From: Azospirillum halopraeferens DSM 3675
GTDB lineage: Bacteria; Pseudomonadota; Alphaproteobacteria; Azospirillales; Azospirillaceae
DNA length: 64,000 bases
Direction: 5' to 3'
Assembly: GCF_000429625.1 (NCBI RefSeq)
Contig: NZ_AUCF01000004.1
Coordinates: forward strand, 186,001-250,000
Within the stretch, counting starts at the first letter, position 1; each line of letters begins with the position of its first letter. Positions 28,583 to 37,709 of this stretch are shown here, piece by piece. The notes under the pieces are model-generated. The model saw only the letters and a program-made list of their open reading frames with translations, made no database searches and was not told where the DNA came from. A program made the position numbers and the translations under genes.

Positions 28583-29014
28583 GTGACACAAGAAGCGGTG
28601 ACCGGCGCCTACCGGCGCCAACACGCCGAGATCGACCGGCTCGTTGCATCCCTGCTGGACCTGCTGAACAGCCCCGACGCGCCGCAACGTCTGTTCGACG
28701 CGCGGGCGCTGCTGACGGCCCTGGACAGCGCCGTCGACACCCACCTGACCCTGGAGGCGCAGGGGCTGTACCCGCGGCTGCTCGCCCACGCCGACCCCGA
28801 CCTGCGCGCCGCCGCGGCGCGGTGCCGGGAGGAGACGAGCGGGCTGCGCCCGGTGTTTCGCAGCTATGTGGACGAATGGACCGACATCAGCGCCATCGGC
28901 AACCGTTTCGGAACTTTCCGGGCGGAGACGCGCGCCGTGCTCGCCCGCCTGGACAGCCGCATGCGGCGTGAGCGCGAGGAACTGTTCCCCGAACTCGATC
29001 GGCTGGGGTGGTGA
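28583..29014 (+). CDS. Hemerythrin-like domain protein
   Basis: A 143-residue four-helix protein with the spacing of HHE/hemerythrin-like domains: RRQHAEIDRLV near the start, DTHLTLEAQGLYPRLL in the second helix, and REELFPELDRLGW at the C-terminus. Not every diiron ligand of canonical hemerythrin is obvious, so metal binding is uncertain. GTG 28583 has GGAGG 7 bases upstream, and the frame before it has no similarity. A strong bidirectional terminator follows. Confidence 0.78.
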   Translation: MTQEAVTGAYRRQHAEIDRLVASLLDLLNSPDAPQRLFDARALLTALDSAVDTHLTLEAQGLYPRLLAHADPDLRAAAARCREETSGLRPVFRSYVDEWTDISAIGNRFGTFRAETRAVLARLDSRMRREREELFPELDRLGW

Positions 29015-29033
29015 CACCGGGGTGGTGACGACG

Positions 29034-29068
29034 AAACGCCCCTCTTCCGCCGGGAAGAGGGGCGTTTT
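29034..29068. terminator. Bidirectional Rho-independent terminator
   Basis: AAACGCCCCTCTTCC pairs perfectly with GGAAGAGGGGCGTTT around GCCG, followed by T on the plus strand and flanked by A on the other. The 15-bp stem sits between the convergent hemerythrin-like gene and typA and serves both. Confidence 0.9.
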
Positions 29069-29092
29069 GCCGACTCTGCTATCCTTGCGCGA

Positions 29093-30925
29093 TCAGCCGG
29101 CGTCGGCCATGGCGCGCTGGTGCTTCTTGCGCTCGTTCGGGTCGAGGTAGCGCTTGCGCAGGCGGATCGACTTGGGCGTCACCTCCACCAGCTCGTCGTC
29201 GGCGATGTAGGACAGGGCCTTCTCCAGGGTCATCTGGATGGGCGGGGTGAGGCGCACGGCCTCGTCCTTGCTGGTGGTGCGGATGTTGGTGAGCTGCTTG
29301 CCCTTGATGACGTTGACGTCCAGGTCGTTGCCGCGGGTGTGCTCGCCGATGATCATGCCCTGATAGACGGGCACGCCGGGGTCGATCAGCATCGGCCCGC
29401 GGTCTTCCAGGTTCCACAGCGCGTAGGCCACGGCGGTGCCGTCGCTGTTGGAGATGAGCACGCCGGTGCGCCGCGCCGCGATCGGCCCCTTGTAGGGGGC
29501 GTAGCCATGGAACAGGCGGTTCATGATGCCGGTGCCACGGGTGTCGGTCAGGAACTCGCTCTGGTAGCCGATCAGGCCGCGCGACGGGGCGTGGAAGACC
29601 ACGCGGGTCTTGCCGCCGCCACCCGGCTTCATCTCCACCAGGTCGCCCTTGCGTTCGGCCATCTTCTGCACGACGGTGCCCGAGAACTCCTCGTCCACAT
29701 CGATGACGACCTCCTCGATCGGCTCCAGGCGCTGGCCGTTCAGGGGATCGGTCTTGAACAGCACGCGCGGCCGGCTGATGGACAGCTCATAGCCCTCGCG
29801 CCGCATGGTCTCGATGAGGATGCCGAGCTGCAGCTCGCCGCGCCCCGCCACCTCGAAGGCGTCGCCGCCCTCGGTGTCGGAGATCCGCAGGGCCACATTG
29901 CCCTCCGTCTCGCGGTAGAGACGGTCCCGGATCATGCGGCTGGTGACCTTGTCGCCCTCGCGCCCGGCCAGCGGGCTGTCGTTGACCGAGAAGGTCATGG
30001 CCAGGGTCGGCGGGTCGATGGGCTGGGCGGGCAGGGCGTCGGTGACGGCGGTGTCGCAGATGGTGTCGGCCACCGTGGTCTGGGACAGGCCGGCCACCGC
30101 GACGATGTCGCCGGCCACCGCCTCGTCCACCGGCACGCGCTCCAGGCCGCGGAAGGCCAGCACCTTGGTGGCGCGTCCCTGCTCGATCAGCTTGCCGTCG
30201 CGGGTCAGCGACTTGATTGCCTGGTTGGGCTTCAGGCGCCCGGACTCGATACGGCCGGTCAGCAGGCGGCCCAGGTAGGGGTTGGCCTCCAGCGTGGTGG
30301 CCAGCATGCGGAACGGCTCGTCCTCGCTGCCGACGCGGGGGGCCGGCACATGGTCGCGGATCAGGGCGAACAGCGGCTCCAGGCTGTCGCGCGCGCCGTT
30401 CTCAAGGTCCGGCGTCGCCCAGCCGTTGCGGCCCGAGGCGAACAGGGTGGGGAAGTCGAGCTGCTCGTCCGAGGCGTCGAGCGAGGCGAAGAGGTCGAAC
30501 ACCTCGTCATGCACCTCGTGGGCGCGGGCGTCGGGACGGTCCACCTTGTTGACCACCACGATAGGGCGCAGGCCCAGCTTCAGCGCCTTGCCCAGCACGA
30601 ACTTGGTCTGCGGCAGCGGCCCTTCGGCCGCGTCGCACAGCAGCACCACGCCGTCGACCATGGAGAGGATGCGCTCCACCTCGCCGCCGAAATCGGCGTG
30701 GCCGGGGGTGTCGACGATGTTGATGCGCAGGTCCTTCCACAGGACCGAGGTGCACTTGGCCAGGATGGTGATGCCGCGCTCGCGCTCCAGGTCGTTGGAG
30801 TCCATGGCGCGCTCGGCCACCTGCTGGTTCTCGCGGAAAGAACCCGATTGCTTGAGAAGCTGATCGACCAGCGTGGTCTTGCCATGGTCGACGTGGGCGA
30901 TGATCGCGACGTTTCGGAGGTTCAT
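29093..30925 (-). CDS. typA: Ribosome-associated GTPase TypA/BipA
   Basis: A 610-residue translational GTPase of the EF-G-like group, with roles in ribosome assembly and stress. G1 is [12 protein letters not shown], the G2 region ERERGITI, G3 [14 protein letters not shown] and G4 NKVDR. The C-terminal half contains [19 protein letters not shown] and the TypA-specific [17 protein letters not shown]. Length is typical (about 605). A sigma-70-like promoter lies about 145-170 bases upstream (31068-31095). Confidence 0.98.
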   Translation of the reverse strand: MNLRNVAIIAHVDHGKTTLVDQLLKQSGSFRENQQVAERAMDSNDLERERGITILAKCTSVLWKDLRINIVDTPGHADFGGEVERILSMVDGVVLLCDAAEGPLPQTKFVLGKALKLGLRPIVVVNKVDRPDARAHEVHDEVFDLFASLDASDEQLDFPTLFASGRNGWATPDLENGARDSLEPLFALIRDHVPAPRVGSEDEPFRMLATTLEANPYLGRLLTGRIESGRLKPNQAIKSLTRDGKLIEQGRATKVLAFRGLERVPVDEAVAGDIVAVAGLSQTTVADTICDTAVTDALPAQPIDPPTLAMTFSVNDSPLAGREGDKVTSRMIRDRLYRETEGNVALRISDTEGGDAFEVAGRGELQLGILIETMRREGYELSISRPRVLFKTDPLNGQRLEPIEEVVIDVDEEFSGTVVQKMAERKGDLVEMKPGGGGKTRVVFHAPSRGLIGYQSEFLTDTRGTGIMNRLFHGYAPYKGPIAARRTGVLISNSDGTAVAYALWNLEDRGPMLIDPGVPVYQGMIIGEHTRGNDLDVNVIKGKQLTNIRTTSKDEAVRLTPPIQMTLEKALSYIADDELVEVTPKSIRLRKRYLDPNERKKHQRAMADAG

Positions 30926-31067
30926 GCTGTCCCGTGTCTTTAGGTCGGTCGGCCTGTGCGGCTACGGGCCCCACCGACATGGGCCCCAGCAAGAGCGGAT
31001 GCGAACCCATGACAAAACGGCCCGCCAGGATGTGTGGAGGGCCGCGGTGGGTTCGGGTTTGCGACGC

Positions 31068-31095
31068 AATATAATGATTTGCGCGGCCGGAGCAA
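31068..31095 (-). promoter_or_regulatory. Sigma-70-like promoter for typA
   Basis: On the minus strand, TTGCTC (31095-31090), 16 bases and TATATT (31073-31068). This is the most AT-rich spot in the 304-base gap between typA and tamA and implies a leader of about 130 bases. The rest of the gap holds no gene I can support. Confidence 0.5.
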
Positions 31096-31229
31096 GCCGC
31101 CTGCGCCGACGGTCATATGGCGATTTTCCGCGGCGACGCCAGGGGGGTTCCGTTACAGTTTCCATCATGGACCCCGTCCCGGGGGTTCCCGCCCGCTGAC
31201 GCCTCCCACGATCCGGACCCCGACGGACG

Positions 31230-33119
31230 ATGACCGCCACCGCCCGCTCCGCCCTCCTTCTGGCCGGCGCCTTCTCCGCAGCCCTGCTGACGCACCCGGC
31301 CGCGGCCCGGGAGGCGGACCCCCACGCCCCAGCCGAGCCGGCGCCCGCAGCACTCCCGCCGGGACCGGAGGGCGCGGAGGCGGCGCCGTCGCTGCCCTAC
31401 GCGGTGCGGATCACCGGCGTGGACGAGGACCTGCTCACGCTGCTGGAGTCGGCCTCCACCCTGGTCGACCTGCAGGAAGACCCGCCGCCCACGCTCCTCG
31501 GGCTGGAGCGCCGGGCCGACGCCGATCGCGACCGGTTGCAGACCGCGCTGCGCTCGGCCGGCTACTACGACGCCCGGCTGGACATCCGCATCGGTGCCGC
31601 GGCCGCCCCGCCGGTCCCGGTGACCATCGCGGTGGAGACCGGGCCGGCCTACACCTTCGACGCCGTGGCGGTCCGCACGCCGGACGGCCGGCCGCTGCCG
31701 GGGCCGGCCATCGCCCCGGCCGACCTGGGGCTGGTGCGGGGCGAGCGGGCGCGCGCGCCCCTGGTGGTCGCCGCCGAGGAGCGCCTGCTCAGCCGCCTGG
31801 GCGAGCAGGGCTTCGCCTTCGCCGCCGCCGCCGACCGCCGGGTGGTGGTCGACCACGACCGCCGCACCATGGACATCACCTACACCGTCGACGCCGGCCC
31901 GCTGGTGCGATTCGGCGCGGCGCGGGTGGAGGGGCTGGAGGAGGTGGACGAGGACCTGGTGCGCGGCCGTCTGCCCTGGCAGCCGGGGGAGGAGTACCGG
32001 CCGGAGCTGGTGGACCGGGCGCGCCAGTCGATCGCCCAGCTCGAGGTGTTCGACACTGTGCGCGTCTCCCTGGCCGATGCGCCGGGACCGGACGGGGTGA
32101 CGCCGGTGACGGTCAGCGTGGTCGAGCGCAAGCGTCGCTTCATCGGCGCCGGCGTGTTCTTCTCCACCGCGGAGGGGCTGGGCACCCAGGCCTACTGGGG
32201 CCACCGCAACCTGTTCGGCGGGGCCGAGTACCTGCGCATCGGGGCGCAGGTGGGGCGGCTGGGGGCGCGCACCACCGACCTGGAGTTGCCGGACCTGCAA
32301 TTCAACGTCCGCTTCCGCAAGCCCGATTTCCTGGCGGTGCGCCAGACGCTGGCCGCCAGCTTCTCGGTGGTGGCCGAACGGCCGCCGGCCTACGAACGCG
32401 TCGCCACCATCCTCGCCGCCTCGCTGGAGCGCGAGATCACCGACAATCTGCGGGTGGGCTACGGTCTGGCCACGGAGTGGTCCCGCACGCGCACCGACGA
32501 GCGCACCTATCAGAGCGTCCTGGTGGGGGCGCCGCTGTCGCTCAACTACGACGCCTCGGACAACCTGCTGAACCCGACCCGCGGCTACCGCGTGGCGCTG
32601 GTGGCCACCCCCTGGTACCCGGTGGGCGGCGACACCCGGTCCTTCTTCGCCGCGACGGGGATCATCGGCACCGCCTATCACGACATCGCCGGCAACGGCG
32701 ACTATGTGGCAGCGGGACGGATCAACGTGAGCAGCATCCTCGGCGCCGGGCTGGACGAGATCCCGCCGGACAAGCGCTATTACGCCGGCGGCGGCGGCTC
32801 GGTGCGCGGCTACGGGTTCCAGAAGGTGGGGCCGCGCAACGCCAACGGCGATCCCTCGGGCGGCCGGTCGCTGGTGGAACTGGGGCTGGAGATGCGGGTA
32901 AAGGTCACCGACACCATCGGCATCGTCCCCTTCGTCGACGCCGGCATGGTCTACGACAGCACCTTCCCCACCTTCGCCGACCTCAAGGTGGGCGCTGGTC
33001 TGGGTCTGCGCTATTACACCGATTTCGGGCCGCTGCGGGTGGATGTCGGCTTCCCGCTCAACCCGGACTCCAACGACGCCCGCTGGCAGCTCTATCTGAG
33101 CCTGGGGCAGGCGTTCTAG
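31230..33119 (+). CDS. tamA: TamA/BamA-family outer membrane protein
   Basis: A 629-residue outer-membrane assembly factor. A signal peptide (about residues 1-26) is followed by POTRA-like repeats, including TALRSAGYYDARL and VRFGAARVEGLEEV. The C-terminal half is a beta-barrel with the conserved GGGGSVRGYGFQ loop, and the last residue is Phe as in barrel proteins. TamA works with the inner-membrane protein TamB in outer-membrane protein or lipid traffic. tamB usually follows directly, but here the next gene is the convergent recJ, so TamB must be elsewhere. The ATG is at 1230 past the 30-kb mark with a weak ribosome site (GGACCCCGACGGACG). Confidence 0.92.
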   Translation: MTATARSALLLAGAFSAALLTHPAAAREADPHAPAEPAPAALPPGPEGAEAAPSLPYAVRITGVDEDLLTLLESASTLVDLQEDPPPTLLGLERRADADRDRLQTALRSAGYYDARLDIRIGAAAAPPVPVTIAVETGPAYTFDAVAVRTPDGRPLPGPAIAPADLGLVRGERARAPLVVAAEERLLSRLGEQGFAFAAAADRRVVVDHDRRTMDITYTVDAGPLVRFGAARVEGLEEVDEDLVRGRLPWQPGEEYRPELVDRARQSIAQLEVFDTVRVSLADAPGPDGVTPVTVSVVERKRRFIGAGVFFSTAEGLGTQAYWGHRNLFGGAEYLRIGAQVGRLGARTTDLELPDLQFNVRFRKPDFLAVRQTLAASFSVVAERPPAYERVATILAASLEREITDNLRVGYGLATEWSRTRTDERTYQSVLVGAPLSLNYDASDNLLNPTRGYRVALVATPWYPVGGDTRSFFAATGIIGTAYHDIAGNGDYVAAGRINVSSILGAGLDEIPPDKRYYAGGGGSVRGYGFQKVGPRNANGDPSGGRSLVELGLEMRVKVTDTIGIVPFVDAGMVYDSTFPTFADLKVGAGLGLRYYTDFGPLRVDVGFPLNPDSNDARWQLYLSLGQAF

Positions 33120-33125
33120 GGTCGA

Positions 33126-34916
33126 TCACGCCCTGGCCCCGTCGTCGATGAGGAGCTGGACGCCCTCGCGGCCGTTCCAGCGGTCGGCGCGCAGCACGCC
33201 GGCCAGGTGCAGCGGCGCCCCGCCCGAGGTCAGCAGCGCCTTGCCCAGGTCGCTCTCCAGGGCGCGGAAGGCGATGGCCTTCAGGCGGCCGCCGCCGGCG
33301 CCGGAGAGGATGCAGCGCACATGGTTGGCGCCGACCACGTCGGCGCGCACCACCCGGGCATCGGCGACGGCGAAGCGCGGCTCGGCGTTGCCGGTGCCGA
33401 AAGGGCCGAGGCGGGCCAGCGTGTCCACCAGCGCGGCGTCGACGGCGCCGACCGACAGGGCGCCGTCCAGTTCCAGCGTCGGCACCAGCGGGGCGGCCGA
33501 CACCTGCTCGGCGATGCGGCCGGTGAGGAAGGTGCGCAGGTCGGCCATGCGGTCGGCGGCGACGGTGAAGCCGGCGGCCATGCGGTGGCCGCCGCCGGCC
33601 AGCAGCAATCCCTCCTGCCGGGCCGCGATGACCGCCGCCCCCAGATCGACGCCGCGCACCGACCGGCCGGACGCCTTGCCGACGATCGTGCCGTCGGCCC
33701 CCTCGACCAGGGCGACGACGCAGGCGGGACGGCTGTAGCGCTCCTTCAGCCGGCTGGCGACGATGCCGATGACGCCGGGGTGCCACCCCTCGCCGGCGAC
33801 GAACACCAGTTCACTGTCGAGCCCGGCCAGCCCCTCCACCCGGGCGATCGCGTCCTCCAGCACCGCCGCCTCGACGGCGCGGCGCTCGCCGTTGTGCTCG
33901 TCCAGGCGGCGGGCGAGGTCCAGCGCCTCCAGCGGGTCGTCGGTGGACAGCAGGCGGGCGCCCAGGTCGGCGGCGCCGATGCGCCCGCCGGCATTGACCC
34001 GCGGCCCCAGGACGAAGCCGGCGTGGTAGGCGTCGGGCTTCTCCTTCACCCCCGCGACGTCGGCCAGGGCCGCCAGGCCGGGGTTGCGGCGCTGCGCCAT
34101 CACTTTCAGGCCCTGCGCCACCAGGGCGCGGTTGAGGCCGGTCAGCGGTACCACGTCGCACACGGTGCCGAGCGCCACCAGGTCCAGCCAGTCCATCAGG
34201 TTCGGCTCGGCGCGGCCCCCGGCGTACCAGCCCGCGGCGCGCAGGACCCGGTTGACGGCGACCACGGTCAGGAAGGTGACGCCGGCGGCGCAGAGCGTGC
34301 GATAGCCGCCGTCCTCGTCCAAACGGTTGGGGTTGACGATGGCCAGCGCCGGCGGCAGCCGCGGCTCCGCCGCGTGGTGGTCGAGCACGACCACGTCCAG
34401 CCCCGCCGCGGCGGCCGCTTCCAGCGGCGCGAAGGCGGCGACGCCGCAGTCGACGGTGACCACCAGCCCGATCCCCTCCGCCTTCAGGCGCAGCAGGGCC
34501 GGGGCGTTGGGGCCGTAGCCCTCGGCGATGCGGTCGGGGACGTAGACGCGCAGCTCCCGCCCCGCGGCGCGGAAGAAGCGCCGCAGCAGGGCCGCCGAGG
34601 TGGCGCCGTCCACGTCGTAGTCGCCGAACACGGCGACCGCCTCGCCCGCCATGATCGCCCGGGCGATGCGGTCGGCCGCGGCGTCCATGTCGCGAAAGCG
34701 CGACGGGTCGGGCAGCAGGGAGCGCAGGGTGGGGGCGAGGAAATCGTCGCACGCCTCCTCTGTCACGCCGCGCGCCGCCAGCACCCGCCCGACGATCTCC
34801 GGCAGCCCGCGCCCCTGCGCCAGCGCCCACGCCCGCCGCTCGTCACAGGCGCGCGCCTGCCAGCGCTTGCCGGTGAAGGAACGGGTGACGTTGAGGAAGC
34901 TCGGGCTGTCGGTCAT
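33126..34916 (-). CDS. recJ: Single-stranded-DNA-specific 5'-3' exonuclease RecJ
   Basis: A 596-residue DHH-family exonuclease that acts in recombination, mismatch and excision repair. Metal-binding motifs are intact: GDYDVDGATSAALL, VTVDCGV, VLDHHAAE and NPNR, with the DHHA1 signature GGGHRMAAGF near residue 440. The C-terminal OB-like domain is present, and length is normal. It is convergent with tamA, with a gap of 6 bases, and no terminator is apparent between them. Confidence 0.97.
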   Translation of the reverse strand: MTDSPSFLNVTRSFTGKRWQARACDERRAWALAQGRGLPEIVGRVLAARGVTEEACDDFLAPTLRSLLPDPSRFRDMDAAADRIARAIMAGEAVAVFGDYDVDGATSAALLRRFFRAAGRELRVYVPDRIAEGYGPNAPALLRLKAEGIGLVVTVDCGVAAFAPLEAAAAAGLDVVVLDHHAAEPRLPPALAIVNPNRLDEDGGYRTLCAAGVTFLTVVAVNRVLRAAGWYAGGRAEPNLMDWLDLVALGTVCDVVPLTGLNRALVAQGLKVMAQRRNPGLAALADVAGVKEKPDAYHAGFVLGPRVNAGGRIGAADLGARLLSTDDPLEALDLARRLDEHNGERRAVEAAVLEDAIARVEGLAGLDSELVFVAGEGWHPGVIGIVASRLKERYSRPACVVALVEGADGTIVGKASGRSVRGVDLGAAVIAARQEGLLLAGGGHRMAAGFTVAADRMADLRTFLTGRIAEQVSAAPLVPTLELDGALSVGAVDAALVDTLARLGPFGTGNAEPRFAVADARVVRADVVGANHVRCILSGAGGGRLKAIAFRALESDLGKALLTSGGAPLHLAGVLRADRWNGREGVQLLIDDGARA

Positions 34917-35041
34917 GGCGCCGGGACGCTGCGGGGCTGGGGAGCGATCCCATAGCAGATATGGTGCGGGGCGGCCAACCGGGGCGACGCCGGGCCGTCA
35001 TACCGTCGGAAACGAATGGACGGGACCATGGTCCGGGCGTA

Positions 35042-35505
35042 TCAGCCGTCGCCGGCAAGTGCGGCGCGCAGCAGCGGGTGGACGTCGTCGCGGAACGGGT
35101 TGACGACGGTGACGCCCCTCCGGGCGAAGCCGTGATGCATGTCTTCGGACAAGCAGGAGCCGGCAGCCGGCTTCGGCAGCGACCGCCAGGATGACGGCGT
35201 CCCAAACCTGGAGGCCGTGGTCCGCCACGAGGTCCGCCGCGGCAAGCATCGCCGACGGCGATGTCTCGTGAACGCCGAACAGGGCGTCCCATCGTGCAAC
35301 CACGTCGCGGACCCTGGAGCGTTCCCGGCCGACCTTGCGGCTGATGAGCACGTTCATCGTTTCGCCGAGCACCTGCACCGGCAGCACCACGGTTTCTCTC
35401 GGCAGCCTTTCGATGAGATCGACGGCGCGGGCGTGACGCGCCGCATCGTTGATGCCCATGGCGTGAAGGATGACGTTGCTGTCCAGGGCGACACCGAAGG
35501 TCAAG
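35042..35505 (-). pseudogene. PIN-domain toxin (VapC-like), frameshifted
   Basis: Two adjacent minus frames together encode a PIN ribonuclease. The first part has LDSNVILHAMG, VQVLGETMNVL and VWDAVILAVAAEAGCRLLL. After that the matching C-terminus (SEDMHHGF, then VVNPFRDDVHPLL and GDG-stop) continues one frame over. Removing one base of CTTG at about 35150-35153 rejoins them and restores the fourth acidic motif. As read, the protein would lose that motif and run on with unrelated Arg-rich sequence to 34998. The start is probably the TTG at 35505, which overlaps the upstream gene's stop. A sequencing error or +1 frameshifting are alternatives. Confidence 0.7.
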
Positions 35506-35794
35506 GAGATGCCTTGTACTTGTCGTCGCGCGTCCAGGAAATGCCCGGCGGGGTCTGCGCTTTCAGCCACGCCACGAAGGAGTCTTTCATGGCGTCGCCC
35601 CCCTGTCCCGGGTCCCGGGTCACGCGCGCTCCGGCCGCGACGACGCGCTCACGCAGGTCCGCGGGCAAATCGTCCGTCACAAGGGAATGCGTCTCGGGAA
35701 AGTCACCCAGCAAACGCACATTGGCCGCTTGCGTGAAAGCCTTGACGCTGCGGTACCGGCCATCGTCGGAGGTTTCGATCCGGTAGCGCGCCAT
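35501..35794 (-). CDS. Small protein upstream of PIN toxin, putative antitoxin
   Basis: A 97-residue protein directly upstream of and overlapping the PIN gene, the position expected for an antitoxin. It starts MARYRIETSDDGRYRS and has a C-terminal SFVAWLKAQTPPGISW segment. I see no known DNA-binding fold, so the antitoxin role is inferred only from position. ATG 35794 was chosen; the longer open frame upstream is the shadow of the opposite TetR-like gene. Confidence 0.6.
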   Translation of the reverse strand: MARYRIETSDDGRYRSVKAFTQAANVRLLGDFPETHSLVTDDLPADLRERVVAAGARVTRDPGQGGDAMKDSFVAWLKAQTPPGISWTRDDKYKASP

Positions 35795-35968
35795 GCGTTG
35801 CGAGCCTGTTCGTGGTTCCGGTCCGGACAGGATACCAGCACGGCCGGCTGGCGCCATACGCTTTCCGCCGTCCCGCGCCGCGCCCCTTCTGCCGCGGGCG
35901 CCGCCTTGCCGAAGCGGTGCCGGCGTCCCAGATGGTGCGGCGGAGCGACCAAGTGGTGAGGCCGGGCG

Positions 35969-36616
35969 ATGGACGAGGGTGACGATCTTTCCGGGCGCAT
36001 CATCGACCGGGCGATGGCCCTGGCGGCGGAGCGCGGCTGGCGGCGGACGGGTATGCTGGAGGTGGCGCGGGCGGCCGGGGTGCCCGCGGGGGAACTGTAC
36101 CGGCGGTTTCCCGACCGGCCGGCCCTGCTGGCCGGCGTGTCGCGCCGCGCCGACGCTGCGGTGCTGGCCGGGGGCGAGCCGCCGCCGGTCGGCTCCGGGG
36201 GCGGGGGCGCCGAGGAGGAGAGCCCGCGCGACCGGCTGTTCGACGTGATGATGCGCCGCTTCGACGCGCTGCAACCCTACCGGCCCGGCCTCGCGGCGGT
36301 GCTGCGCGACCTGCCGCGCGAGCCGCTGACGGCCCTTGCCTTCGCGCGGCAGTACGCCCGCTCCATGGCGTGGATGCTGCGCGCCGCCGGCATCGATCCG
36401 GACCGGCCGGGCGGGGCGGTGCTGGTGGCCGGGCTCTGTTCGGTCCAGGCGCGGGTGATGCGGGTGTTCGTCGGTGACGACAGCGAGGACCTGTCGCGCA
36501 CCATGGCGGCCCTGGACGCCGAGCTGCGCCGGGCGGAATCCCTGGCCGGCACCCTGTGCCGCGGGCGCCGCCGGGCATCGCCCGCCGCGCCGACGCCCGA
36601 GCCTGCGGCCGGCTGA
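35969..36616 (+). CDS. TetR-like transcriptional regulator
   Basis: A 215-residue protein with an N-terminal TetR-type helix-turn-helix: IIDRAMALAAERGW, then MLEVARAAGVPAGELYRRFPDRPALLAG, about residues 10-56. It has an alpha-helical ligand domain and a Pro/Ala-rich tail. It lies just upstream of the phasin gene, with a palindrome at the phasin promoter (36640-36659). Control of the phasin is possible but unproven; COQ9-like proteins share this fold and are an alternative. Confidence 0.78.
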   Translation: MDEGDDLSGRIIDRAMALAAERGWRRTGMLEVARAAGVPAGELYRRFPDRPALLAGVSRRADAAVLAGGEPPPVGSGGGGAEEESPRDRLFDVMMRRFDALQPYRPGLAAVLRDLPREPLTALAFARQYARSMAWMLRAAGIDPDRPGGAVLVAGLCSVQARVMRVFVGDDSEDLSRTMAALDAELRRAESLAGTLCRGRRRASPAAPTPEPAAG

Positions 36617-36639
36617 CGCACGCCGGGGCGCTGCGCCTT

Positions 36640-36673
36640 CTTTGTTGCAATGCACAAAGACGGTGGCTATATT
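36640..36673 (+). promoter_or_regulatory. Phasin promoter with overlapping operator-like palindrome
   Basis: TTGCAA (36645-36650), a 17-base spacer and TATATT (36668-36673) form a good sigma-70-like promoter 80 bases before the phasin. The -35 lies inside CTTTGTTGCAATGCACAAAG (36640-36659), a palindrome with 6-base arms (CTTTGT/ACAAAG) and TGCA repeats. TGCA-rich sites are known for the PHA regulator PhaR. Confidence 0.6.
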
Positions 36674-36752
36674 TCGGGCACTGCAACCGCCGCTCCCTGG
36701 TTGTCAGGGTGACGGCCGCGACAACGGTACTTTCCTTCGGGGGACCAAGACG

Positions 36753-37193
36753 ATGGCGAAAACGACCGGCAATCCTTTCCTCGAGTTCGACCTCGCGAAG
36801 GTCATGAGCGACTTCAAGGCGCCCGGCGTCGACGTCGAAGCCATCCTGGCCGCCCAGCGCAAGAACATCGAGGCGGTGCAGGCTGCCAACCAGATGGCGG
36901 TCGAGGGCATCCAGGCCGTGCTGCGCCGCCAGGCCGAGATCCTGCGCCAGTCGGTGGAGGAGGCCAACGCCATGGTCTCCCAGATGATTGCCGCCGACAC
37001 TCCGGAGGAGAAGGCCGCCAAGCAGACCGAGCTGGTCAAGACCGCCTTCGAGAAGGCGCTGGCCAACATGAAGGAGCTGTCGGAGATGGTGGCCAAGTCC
37101 AACACGGAGGCCGCCGAGATCCTCTCCAAGCGCGTGTCGGAGAGCCTGGACGAGCTGAAGGACCTGGTGGCCAAGCCCGCCGCCAAGAAGTAA
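36753..37193 (+). CDS. Phasin family protein
   Basis: A 146-residue helical protein that would coat polyhydroxyalkanoate granules. It has phasin-like runs such as ILAAQRKNIEAVQAANQ, a long amphipathic coiled region and a Lys/Ala-rich end (KPAAKK). ATG 36753 has GGGGGA upstream. It is preceded by a strong promoter with palindrome and followed by a terminator, so it is a single-gene unit. Codon use is the most biased locally, fitting high expression. No PHA synthase gene is in the window. Confidence 0.92.
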   Translation: MAKTTGNPFLEFDLAKVMSDFKAPGVDVEAILAAQRKNIEAVQAANQMAVEGIQAVLRRQAEILRQSVEEANAMVSQMIAADTPEEKAAKQTELVKTAFEKALANMKELSEMVAKSNTEAAEILSKRVSESLDELKDLVAKPAAKK

Positions 37194-37220
37194 GCCGCAC
37201 CGTCTCCGGTGTCCGCGATC

Positions 37221-37244
37221 GGGCCGCCCCGCGAGGGGCGGCCC
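37221..37244 (+). terminator. Terminator after the phasin gene
   Basis: GGGCCGCCCC, GCGA, GGGGCGGCCC: a perfect 10-bp stem with tetraloop, followed by GTTGCGTTT, 28 bases after the phasin stop. Confidence 0.8.
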
Positions 37245-37342
37245 GTTGCGTTTGGCGGGCATGGCCTTTGGCAGGCGTTGCGTTCGGTGGTTGCGGTGCT
37301 ACCCTCCTTCCGCAGGACCGATAACGGAGGGAGAGGCATCCC

Positions 37343-37684
37343 GTGAGCGAGACGATCCGGTTCGACGACTTCCTGAAGGTGGACATCCGCGTCGGCACGG
37401 TGACCGCCGCCGAGCCCTATCCGGAGGCGCGCAAGCCCGCCTACAAGCTGACCGTCGATTTCGGCCCGGAGATCGGCGTGCGCCGCAGCTCCGCCCAGCT
37501 CACCGTCCATTACACGCCCGAAAGCCTGGTCGGCCGCCAGGTTCTGGGCGTCGTCAACTTCCCGCCCAAGCAGATCGGCAAGTTTCGCTCCGAATGCCTG
37601 GTGCTGGGCGTCCCCGACGCCGACGGCGCGGTGGTGCTGATCCAGCCCGGCCACGGGGTGCCCGACGGCGGGCGGCTGTTCTAG
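37343..37684 (+). CDS. csaA: tRNA-binding domain protein, CsaA-like
   Basis: A 113-residue OB-fold protein with the tRNA_bind/CsaA signatures: [11 protein letters not shown] near the start, [18 protein letters not shown] in the middle and [15 protein letters not shown] at the end. CsaA homodimers bind tRNA and have been proposed as export chaperones. GTG 37343 follows GGAGGGAGAGG. It is convergent with the osmC-like gene. Confidence 0.93.
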   Translation: MSETIRFDDFLKVDIRVGTVTAAEPYPEARKPAYKLTVDFGPEIGVRRSSAQLTVHYTPESLVGRQVLGVVNFPPKQIGKFRSECLVLGVPDADGAVVLIQPGHGVPDGGRLF

Positions 37685-37709
37685 CCCCCCGCCCCCGGAC
37701 GCCGGCGGG

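Noticed and set aside
35501-36655. 384-codon minus frame
   Set aside because: Only its last 97 codons look like protein; the rest is antisense to the TetR-like gene.
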